Source: Prillingera fragicola (lineage: Eukaryota; Basidiomycota; Tremellomycetes; Trichosporonales; Trichosporonaceae). From it: a stretch of 64,000 bases of DNA. How positions within the stretch are numbered: the stretch's first letter is position 1; every line of letters begins with the position of its first letter. The notes under the pieces were generated by a model that made no database searches, was not told where the DNA came from, and saw only the letters and a program-made list of their open reading frames with translations. Position numbers and translations under genes: made by a program. Shown here one piece after another: positions 22,023 through 31,942 of this stretch. Location: positions 1,054,001-1,118,000 of the forward strand of contig BEDY01000001.1 in the NCBI GenBank assembly GCA_002335605.1. Reading direction: 5' to 3'.

Positions 22023-24388
22023 ATGGAGTACTTTATCGGCTTTGACGTGTACGTTGAAGGAGCCGTTCACTACAACTGTGAGCTGACTCAAGCAGTGGAA
22101 CAGGTTCTGGTCGAGCCTGTCTTGTGGATCGCAACGGCAAGCTCCTCGCGGACCACACTCGTAGGTCCAGCCAGTAGCCGAGTAGAAGCTTATTTCTCAG
22201 AGGCAACGCAAACTCATCGCTCGCCCAGCGACCATCGCATCTTTGAGCAGTCGACTACGGACATCTGGAACGCCCTGGCGACCTGCTGTCGTGAGATTCT
22301 CAAGACGTCCGGTGTCGACCCCTCTGCCGTCAAGGGTATCGGATTTGATGCCACATGCAGTCTTGCTCTCGTTGATCGTGAGGGCAATCCTATCAGCGTG
22401 TCGCGCACTGGCAAAACCGAGGATGACGAGGACGATGCCAACCTTGGCAGCAGCGGAGAGTGGAATGTCATCCTCTGGGCGGATCACCGTGCGGAGGAGG
22501 AGGCAGAGCTCATCAACAGTACTGGGGAGGGAGTGCTGAGCTTTGTGGGCGGAACCATGAGTGTATGGGCTTGGCCACTTCATATGAGGTGCTGACTGTC
22601 AAGCTCGAGATGGAGACGCCCAAAACGCTGTGGCTCAAGAAGCACATGAACGCGGCTAAATTTAACGACGCCATGTTCTTCGAGTGAGTGCCTATAATGG
22701 AATGTGAACTGACCTGCAGTCTTCCCGATTACCTCACTTACCGTGCCACTACCTCGCTTGCTCGTTCCAACTGCTCGTTGGCGTGCAAGTACTCGTACGT
22801 TCCTCCTGGCACCACGATGTGCCACGAGTGTGACGGCGGCCAGAAGGAGGTCAGCAAGGATGGCTGGTCGGCACGCTTTTTTAACAAGATTGGTACGTAC
22901 GATAAGCCTTTGCATCGCTGAACTAGCACAGGGCTGGAAGACTTGGTGAAGGACGACTTTGAGCAGCTGGGCGGTATTCCTGGCAAGAACGGCCTTGTCC
23001 TTAGTGCTGGGCAGCCGATCGGCCACGGACTCAGCACGGCAGCGGCTGCAGACCTTGGCTTGACGGAAGGCACCGCTGTCGGCAGCGGTGTCATCGATGC
23101 GTGAGTGAGGATCTCGGTCATTGCTGACAAGAAGTTACTCGGGTTGGATTGGTACAGTGGCTGCTGTTGCGACCTCGGCTGAAGGTGTCAAGGAGCCTGT
23201 GCCCACCCTGGACGACGCAGCTCGTCGCCTCGCTGCCGTCGCTGGTACCAGCACCTGCCATCTTGCGCAGACCAAGGAGGGCATTTTCGTTCCTGGGTGA
23301 GTGCATTGTTATTGCTTCGAGCCAAGCTAATGAGTTCAGTGTCGTGAGTGCAGTCCAGTGAAAACAGGCGTGACCGTACTTACTCGGAAAGTGGGGACCG
23401 TACCACAACGCCATCTTCCCGGGCTACTGGATGAATGAGGGAGGCCAATCCTCAACAGGCCAGCTGATCGACTTCATCATGACCACGCACCCGGCACACG
23501 CGCGTCTCGTCGAGCTGTCGAAGAAGACTGGCAAAAGCACCTATGAGCTGCTGGGAGATCAGCTGGAGAAGATGCAGAAGACGGAGAACGCACCGACACT
23601 TAGTAAGTTGCTCATGCAGAGGTGCGCTGACAGCACAGCACACCTCACAAAGGACCTGCACTTCTATCCAGACTTAGTGAGTATCCTTACCATTGTTGGC
23701 CGGACCACCGAGCAGAAGAGGCTGACGGATCTAGCATGGAAACCGCTCGCCCCTTGCGGATCCCAAGATGCGCGGCATGATCTGCGGCCTCGAGCTCGAT
23801 GACAGTCTGGACGATCTTGCGGCGAAGTTTAATGTCACACTCGAGGTAGGTGTTGCCCAGAGGGCTTCTACTGACCCAAAGGCGATTGCGCTGCAGACCC
23901 GTCACATCGTGGACACGATGAACGGCAAGGGACATACGATTGACTCTATCTACATGAGCGGTATGCTACGCCTCAAGGCTAACGCGTGTTGGAAACGCGC
24001 TGACGGCCTTCAAGGCTCCCAGGCAAAGAACGGCCCCCTCATGCGCCTGTTGGCAACCGTGCTGCACATGCCAATCATCATTCCCCCTCACCCTTCCGCA
24101 GCAGTTGTCCTCGGATCGGCTATGCTTGGACGCTTTGCGTATGAGCTAGCCCAAAAGGGCCCAATCGAGACACAGGCGGACGGCGACGCGGCAGGAGAGA
24201 GCGACGGCGCAAAGCTGTGGGACATTATGGTGGACATGACCGAAGCTGCAACCCGCGTGGAGCCTCGGACAGGCAGCGAGGGTGATAGGGAGCGCAAACT
24301 GCTCGACGCAAAGTATGAAATCTTCCTCGAGGCTATCGAGGTCCAGCGCAAGTGGCGCAAGCGTGTCGCCACAGCGGCTGAGGCATAG
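22023..24388 (+). CDS. FGGY-family pentulose kinase (YDR109C-type, probable D-ribulose kinase)
   Basis: Thirteen exons give 617 residues: 22023-22048, 22096-22160, 22201-22562, 22604-22683, 22720-22892, 22932-23100, 23135-23296, 23340-23343, 23392-23602, 23639-23676, 23735-23845, 23882-23960, 24015-24388. Joined, they read as a complete FGGY kinase. The N-terminal phosphate loop DVGTGSGRACLVD and the block GIGFDATCSLALVD are intact. So are PGVWGPYHNAIFPGYW, GGQSSTGQLIDF, the loop DLHGNRSPLADP and the second-domain GSQAKNGPLMRLLA. The family phosphorylates pentuloses with ATP in the cytosol; the human and yeast members of this subgroup act on D-ribulose. Exon 8 is only 4 nt long (TGTC). It is required, since it supplies the third base of a Gly codon and the Val of the invariant GVWGPY. 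The 36-nt intron 23846-23881 is in frame and stop-free, so its retention would add 12 residues. Confidence 0.9.
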
Positions 24389-25293
24389 TTATATGCTCTA
24401 GTGTCTGCTGTTGCTAGTGTTGCCAATGTGAATGGACAGCCTTCCGTATCTCGAGCTCGTGGGGATCGCGATAGCACTGTACGCATGACGGCACTTGGGC
24501 AGGATCTGGGCATATCTGGGCGTAGATCGCGTAGAGCTGTGTCACTTGACACGTCACGCTGACCCGACAGCGAGCATATGGTGCAACGCTCACGGTAGGA
24601 CCCGAGCGGTTACAAGCTGCCGCCTTTGTGACAGCAAGCCCTCACCCCCTGATCCGTGCATCCGTACAGGTTCGAAACCTCTTGCCTTGCCATCTTCTTG
24701 GCCAAAAATTTACTTGTAGCTCGATGCTTGGAACGTCAGCATATGAACATCTGGCGCAGTCGAAAGAGCTGCAAACGTGCCCGTGCTCAAACGCTCACAC
24801 CACCCAGCCGCCACGCCCATTTAACGCCCGTGCCCCAATTCCAAAGGCCATGCATGTGTTTCCAATCCTCTAGCATGCTCTAAAGTGTCAGAGCAAGGAA
24901 CATTGTGGGCGTCAGAAGCACGGCATCGTCCGGTCCACGTCAGAAGGTCATCTGGGTGTAAGCGAGCTGTCTTTCGCCACATCCCTCCTCCCTCCACTTG
25001 CCCAGTCCACCACAAAAGCAGGCACAACATCACTTCTCACATTGCTGTATCCTCCTCTACTCACTTCACCGTAGTTTCTCCTCACTGCTCCTTACACCTT
25101 GGCCACCGTCATAGTTCGCTCCCAAGACGGCACTGAACTTGTTCTCTGCCCTTTATCTCGACCCTCCGGCCTCCACTCCATCAGCGCTCACGTTGCCACT
25201 CCGCAAAGTAGGTCGCCTACTCGTCTTCTTTGCGCTGTTTTCTCGGCTGACACCACTCCATAGGTTCTTGAATCCGATTCAAGGGATAACACC
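24389..25293. other. Intergenic, promoter of Argonaute gene
   Basis: About 900 bp separate two genes on the same strand. The region contains no supported open frame. The 200 bases before the Argonaute ATG are pyrimidine-rich, as in other promoters of this window. Confidence 0.55.
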
Positions 25294-28200
25294 ATGCCTC
25301 CCAAGGCTCCCAAGCAGGTGAGTATTTCATCCTTCGGCGTGACCAGCGTCCCTCGGTCGACCCACCCACCCTCCTTTGGGTTGTTCACACGTGCACGGTC
25401 CTTGTTTGGTATGGCATATTGATTGCTGCAGCCGTCTACGGACACGATCCAAGAGCTCCACCACGCACTCGGAGCTCTTACTCTGAAGGACGATCTTGTC
25501 CTCAAGGGTACGTGCATCTTTGTACGCAAGACGGAGATACTGACTACCGCAGATGCGCACCCCCGCCCCGGTACACCAGTCCCTGATCCGCCCGTCTTTC
25601 ACACTGACTTGCGCAGACTTTGGCTCCATGGGCCAGCCCATTACTGTTGAGGCGAACATGTTCCAGGTTCGCTGCAACGGCAAGGGCACCGTCCAGTGCG
25701 TTCCAACAGGCATTGACGAGCTCTATACTGACACGTGACGCCAGACACTATGACATTGACATTGTCCCTGTCGTCAAGGTCGCAAACCAGAAGTGAATCT
25801 CTGTCTACTTGTCTGAAATCACTGAGCGCTGACGTGACAGGATGCCCAAGCCTCTTGCCGCCAAGATCTGGGCCCAGTGCTGCCGCGAGGGCCTCGGCAC
25901 CCCTAACAGGCTGGCTTTTGAGAGCTCGGCCTATGACCTTCAGTTAGTGCCGTCTGACCTTATCCATGGAGATTTCTGACGCTTGCAGGAAGAATGTCTA
26001 TTCGCCGCATAAGTTTACCATGGACCCCAATGGGAAGGTAGGTCCCGTCCCAACTTGTCGTTGCGCTTGCTCACCCTCTGCAGAAGACCATTACGGTGTC
26101 CCTGCCCGAACCCGGCCGTGAGGCCGATGATGACAAGCGTCGCTTCAAGGTTGTGCTTCAACACGCTCAGACTATTGATCTTGACTCGGTCATGCGCTTC
26201 TGCAAGAAGGAGAAGCAGTCGCAGGAGGAGCTCGAGACTGTGGTAGGTTGGCTCGGTGCTCATCTGGCGCCGCGCGCTAACCTTGAACAGCTCACCGCCA
26301 TTCAGGCCGTAAACATTCTCCTGCGTGACGACCCCCTCATGCGCTTCACCCCCATGGGTGCCCGTGGCCGCTTCTTCGGCCTTGGTGAGTGTTGAGTTTT
26401 ACCTGAAAGGAGTTGTCACTCACATAGTATCAGAGGGGGCGGTTCCCATCAGCAACGGCGCCGTCGTTGGCAAGGGCTTTATGCAATCGTTCAGGCCCAC
26501 CGCTGCTGGTCTGCCTGCCATTCAGCTGGACACGGCGTTCACCGCCTTCTTCAAGTCGGGCAACCTTGTTGTGAGTGGCTGCTCTGCCTATTGTCATGAT
26601 CTAATGCCCAGGACCGCCTCGCCGAGATTCTCAGCCTTGGAGGTGGCGGCCGTGGTGGTCGTGGCGGCCGCGGTGGTCCTCGTGGTGGTCGTGGCGGCCC
26701 ACCGGCTGGTGGCCCGAGCCACATCGTTCCCAACGACCTCAACCCTCACCAGGTCAAGACGCTGAAGAGGCTCCTTTACGGTGCAAAGTTTACTCTTCCT
26801 TACAGGTGAGCGATCTGCTTGGTTAAGCGCTGACATTCCAGGAAGAGTGACCGTGTTTTTACGATCAAGAACGTCACCCTCAAGCCCGCTGCCGAAGTGA
26901 CCTTTGTCAAGGACGCTGATGATGGCACCACGCAGACCATCGGCCTGCCTATGTACTTCAAACAGAAGTACAACATTACTATTCAGAAGCCTCGCCTCCC
27001 CTGCATCCAGTTCGGCAAGAACAACTGTGTCCCGTAAGTCGCCAGTGCCAGATTCACATTCAGACCTAACAAGTGCAGCCTGGAGCTAGTCAGGCTCTGC
27101 GACTTCAACGCGGTTCCGTTCGCGTGCCTGTCCTCGGACCAGGCGGCGGACATGATCCGTGTTGCTGCTCAGCGTCCCATGGACCGCGCCGCAGAGAGTG
27201 AGTACTGCACGTTGTGGACGGTCCATGCTGATCCCCGCAGTCAAGAAGTGGCGTGTCGCCCTCGACTACAGCGCCCTTCCCAAGCTCAAGGCTTGGGGTG
27301 TTGAGGTGAATCCTAGCATGATGCAGGTCAAGGCTCGTGTTCTGCCCCCTCCTCGTGTGACCTATGGTGCTCAGAAGCAGCTGCCAGTGTCGTTTGGGTA
27401 AGCAAATCTACCACGACCGCCTTGCTGACATCATTAGCGCTTGGAACCTCAAGGGCGTCAAGTTCTCTCGTCCCCGAGAGCCTCTGAAGTCGTGGGCAGT
27501 CGTCAGCTTTGACCAGCGTTTCCCTATCCCCGCTATGCGTAAGTAGTCACAGCCGCCTATCTCTTCAACGCTAACAGGCCGCCAGAGGGCTTTATCGGCC
27601 TGTGAGTTTCCTTACTCACCGCTGAGCAATTACTGACCGATGCAGCCTGGTTCGCACACTCAAGGCGTATGGTGAGTAGGCCTCGCGTTGAAGCGTGCCC
27701 GTCTGATTTTCCAGGTGTGAACGTTCCAAACGACAAGCCGACCTGCCTCGAGCGCTCGCCTGGCCATGGCCCAGTCTTCTCTGGTCTCCATTCGGGACTC
27801 AATGATGCTTGCCGCTCGGCATTTGTGCAGAGTAAAGCCAACCCTCAGCTCGTCGTGTGCATTCTGCCTGTGAGTTCTCATCTATGCGAGCCAAGCGCGT
27901 ACTCATTCGTGCAAGCGCCGGGACACTGCGATGTACCAGGAAATTAAGTTCATCGCTGCGATGAAGCTCAAGGAATTTGTTCCTACACAGTGCCTCCAAA
28001 GCAGCAAGCTCATGGGCGACCGTGGTCTTGATCAGTACTGTGGCAACGGTGAGTCTTGCTCAAAACCTTGTAGCTGGCACTGACCCTCGCAGTGTCAATG
28101 AAAATTCAGGCCAAGCTCGGCGGCGTCACGCACGAGGTTCCTATTCAGGCTGTGAGTTTTGATGATGCTCGTGCTACTGAGACTATGCTGACCATTACCA

Positions 28201-29265
28201 GCTTGACAAGACTACCATGATGGTGGGGGCCGACGTGAGCTCCTTTCACTCTCTGCGTCTGCGTCTCGCTAAATCTTCAGGTCACGCATCCTCCCGGTGG
28301 CCACGGCCTTCTCCACCCTTCCATTGCGGTCACTGTGGCCGGTATCGATGGCGACAATGTTCGTTTCGAGCCCGGTCTTCGTCTCCAAGAAGGCCGCGTG
28401 TAAGTCTACTACTGCGAGTGACCGTGGTACCTGCTCACCACTTACTTAGGGAGATCATCCGCGATCTCGAGAATATGTTTGTCCGGCACATCAAAACGTT
28501 CGAGGCCAACACCAGGTCCAAGCCCGCCAAGATTCTCGTGTTCCGTGACGGAGTTTCCGAGGGCCAGTATTCGCAGGTCTGCAAGTGAGTGCCTCCCCTG
28601 TTGAGGAGGGAAGAGACTGACCAGCCCAGACTCGAGGTCGAGGCGATTCGCGCCGCCGCCAAGTCCTTCGGCGGAGGTTACAAGCCTAAGATCACCTTTG
28701 TGATCTGTGCTAAGCGTGTAGGTAGCCTACCTCGCCGCCTCTGGCACCTTGCTGACAGAATAGCACAACATGCGCTTCTTCCCTATGAAGCAGGCCGACG
28801 CTGATCGCACCGGCAACCTCAAGCCCGGCACTGTTGTCGACTCGTCAGTTACTCACCCCTTTGCGTTCGACTTCTACCTCCAGGCGCATGCTGGTCTCCA
28901 GGGTACGGCCCGCCCCACCCACTAGTACGTGTCCCTGCTTCTCGTCAGTCAACCCAAACTAACTTTGCAGCGTCGTGCTTGTCGACGAAAACGGCTTCAC
29001 GGCCGACAAGATGCAGATGCTCTGCAACCACCTTTGCTACACCTACGCGCGCGCCACTCGCGCCGTGTCCATGGTGCCCGTCGCGTACTATGCGGACATC
29101 ATCGCCAACCAGTGCCGCTTCATGGCTTACAATGACGATGAGTCGGACGCCGCTACGACTGTGTCTGGAACCACCGGCCGCAACGAGACGCGTAACTTTG
29201 ACCCCATGCTCATTGCGCGTCGTCTCACCAACTCGCCCTCGAACCAGGTTGCTTGGTACATGTAG
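25294..29265 (+). CDS. AGO1: Argonaute with RGG box inserted at the start of PAZ
   Basis: Twenty-six exons give 924 residues. The first is 25294-25317 and the last 28971-29265; exon 16 (27586-27601) is only 16 nt. Landmarks in order are the N/L1 region (MGQPITVEANMFQVR), the pre-PAZ block QSFRPTAAGLPAIQLDT, the PAZ core (YFKQKYNITIQKPRLPCIQFG), a MID region, and PIWI. Catalytic carboxylates are seen in MVGADVTHPPGG (Asp659), VFRDGVSEGQY (Asp732) and AYYADIIANQ (Asp869), so the fourth tetrad residue is Asp rather than His. Residues 274-294 (exon 11) form a Gly-Arg block with several RGG units between the pre-PAZ helix and the PAZ barrel, where animal Argonautes have a short polar linker. The protein should bind small RNAs and silence targets. 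No Dicer or RNA-dependent RNA polymerase gene lies nearby. Exons 3 and 16 rest on frame logic and are the least certain boundaries. Confidence 0.93.
26637..26712 (+). repeat. RGG-box coding repeat in Argonaute
   Basis: GGTGGTCGTGGCGGC-type units repeat in tandem and encode the Gly/Arg block of about 20 residues inside Argonaute exon 11. The repeat keeps the reading frame. Confidence 0.85.
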
Positions 29266-29504
29266 TAGTGGAGTCCCGAGTCAGTTGCTCAGTGATGCAA
29301 AAAAAAATGCGAGGCGCAATTCGCAGTTCATGCTTGCCAGTCAGTAACACGCCAACGGCAACGACGCCTCTGACCTCGGGAGTAACTTCTGCATACGGTA
29401 CATCATTGCAGTCACGTACGCTGGTGCGGACTGCGTGAACAACAGCGACTAGATGGGACTCATGATTCTCTTATTCCTTCCTTCATGCGACGACAACGAT
29501 TCTA

Positions 29505-31192
29505 CTACTTGTGGGCGGTCGCGTTGTTGAACGCGAGCAGGTTGGGGGTACCAGCGGGGAGGTCCGAGAGCATGCCGGGGCTAGCGAGGGCAATGAGAGC
29601 CTTCTTGAGGCGGCGGGGGTTGGAGCCACCGCCAACGCGCTCCAGGGCAGTGGGGCTGACCTCGGGGGCGGGGAGGACCTTCCTCATGATCTCGGGAAGG
29701 AGAGGGTAAGCCTGCGCGTAGAGCGAGGGCTCCTGGATTGCCTCAACGAGCTCCTCAGAAGAGAAGGGGAACGATTCGGTGCCCTCGATCGAGAGGAGGT
29801 AGGCGAGAAGACCGCAGATGTGGGGCGACGCCATCGAGGTGCCCGAGATGGTGTTGGTCGCCTCCTTGCTACCAGTCCAGGTGGAGAGAATGTTGAGGCC
29901 AGGGGCAAAGACGTCCACGCACTTGCCATGGTTGGAGAAGTAGGCACGCTGGTCGCCGAGGGTCGAAGCACCGACGGTGATCGCCTCCTGGGAAGCGGCG
30001 GGCGAGTACTTGCAAGCGTCCGCATTGTCACTGTGGAGCGTTAGTGGGAGATCTTAATTAGCTCCGGGCAAACTCACTTGCCAGCGGCAACGGCAAAGTA
30101 GAGGCCGGCCTCGACGGCGGCATCGACGGCCTGGTCAAGGGCAGGGGCGCTGCCACCACCAAGCGACATGTTGGCGACCGAACCCTTGTGCTTGGTCTTG
30201 CCGGTGAGGGCAAGCTCGCGGGCGGCAGCGGCGGCCTTGGCCGAGGCGTTCTCTGCGGCCCAGACGACACCAGCAACGACGTCACTCATGGTGCCCGATC
30301 CGTTGGTGCCAAGGACCTTGACGGCGACAACCTCAGCCTTCTTGGCAACACCGTACTTGGCGCTGGCAATAGTGCCGGCACAGTGGGTGCCGTGGCCGTT
30401 GCCGTCAATGTCACGGTCATTGCGGGGAATAGTCTTGCCCCACTTGGCACGACCCTCAAACTCGACGTGGTCAATGTTGATTCCAGTGTCGATCACGTAG
30501 GCGGTAACTCCGTCGCCACCGTTCGAGTCATAAGTGTACTGGTTGAAGGTACCAAGACGGAGAGGCTCGCGGTGCGAGACACGGGCCAAGCCCCAAGGAG
30601 CGCCCCTCTGGGTGGTCATGGCATCACCGATTAGCTCGTCGACGCCGTGAACCTCGTCCTGTGTGTGGACAATCTGGTCATGCTCGACGTAGGCGACCTC
30701 GGGAGCGCTGCGAATCTTCTCGAGGGTCTCCTTGGAGAACCTACCCGCTGATGGTGTCAGATCTATGACAGATGGATCATCCCGCGATGCTTACAGTAGC
30801 CTTTGTAGGAGAAGTTGGGGGTGGCGGGAGCGTAGACGTGGTTGAGACCCTCGACATCGCCGTTGGCAGAGACAAGAGGCTGATATGGGCATTAGCTCCA
30901 TGCCCACTGCCCCAGCCACTGGGGTGGCACAGTCTCCGTTCCCGCTGTCACAGTCCGGGTGGCAAACGAGGTCGTTTGACCAGTCAATACTCACGTTGGC
31001 AAGGTTCCAGGTGGTGACACCGTCGAGATGGAGAGCAATCTGGTCGATGTTGACGTCCTTCTTGAAGACGACAATGTACGAGTCCTCAATGGTCTTGCCA
31101 TTGGAGCTCAACGGGGCAATGCCGGTGTCCTTGATTGGGGTGGCAATAATAGCCGGCAGAAGGGCAAAGAGCACGGCAAACGAGAGACGCAT
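29505..31192 (-). CDS. Subtilisin-like serine protease, cerevisin (Prb1) type
   Basis: Four exons on the minus strand (31192-30995, 30879-30795, 30747-30078, 30030-29505) give 492 residues. A signal peptide ([17 protein letters not shown]) is followed by an inhibitor-I9 propeptide ([14 protein letters not shown] to [17 protein letters not shown]). The protease domain has the complete triad: YVIDTGIN (Asp181), NGHGTHCAG (His213) and SGTSMASPH (Ser383), with the oxyanion Asn in [15 protein letters not shown]. The block before the first Asp, [16 protein letters not shown], and the C-terminal extension after the triad are typical of fungal vacuolar protease B (cerevisin) and its secreted relatives. 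Whether it is vacuolar or secreted cannot be told from sequence alone. Its 3' end faces that of the Argonaute gene 240 bp away. Confidence 0.93.
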
Positions 31193-31942
31193 GTTGGCTG
31201 GGTATGAATGAATGAGTGAAGTGTAATGTGAGGGAGCAGTGGTGAGGGTACTGGGAAGCTATAAGCCTCTGTAGTTGAGTGATGAAAGAACAACCAAGAG
31301 GTGAGGTATGAATGGTGATCTCTGGTTCGAGATGATGGCTGGGGGAGGGGGGACCAGCGTGCTACACCGAGCATGGGGGCACACGGGGGCAACGATAACG
31401 GTACTGGCCGAATGTGGCCTATGACGACCCAATGTGTGACCCGGCCGGCCATCTCAGGGGCGATGAACGCCAGCGCAAGCGTCCAGATTCATTTCAGGCG
31501 TCATTGTGGCTCATCTTCCTCCCACTTAAGCCCACCAAATGACCACTTTGGGCTGCTGCTTTGGGTGATAATCGAATCTACAACGGTCGGGTCCGATGCC
31601 GATGCTGAGCCTCTGCCTGCAGGTTGGACCTGAGCGGTCATTTCGGTCATGTGCAGCTGTGGCAAATCAATGTCATAGCAGCCCTGGCCCGCTGTGGGTG
31701 GCAAAACATGGGTGTTGAGGACAAATTGCATGCAAGAAAGCAAGTCGCGTCGATCCTTCCTCCACACATCGTCTTAACCAATTTCGAGACAGCACGGTCA
31801 CCCGTGCGCCCTTTGTTTTGCGCTGTTTCTCTGTCATTGGTGTGCTTTTTCCACTTGTGCATTGCCCAGTCTCTCAATCTAGCTCATTATACCATCCACC
31901 TGCCGTTTGCCACTCACAGTTAACAGTCACTCATACGGTCCA
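31193..31942. other. Intergenic, divergent promoter region
   Basis: The 750 bp between the subtilase gene and the plus-strand gene at 31943 contain no supported gene. It presumably serves both divergent promoters. Confidence 0.55.

Noticed and set aside
25294..31192. RNAi gene cluster around Argonaute
   Set aside because: The neighbours are a sugar kinase, a subtilase and a putative axis protein; no Dicer or RNA-dependent RNA polymerase is present in the window.
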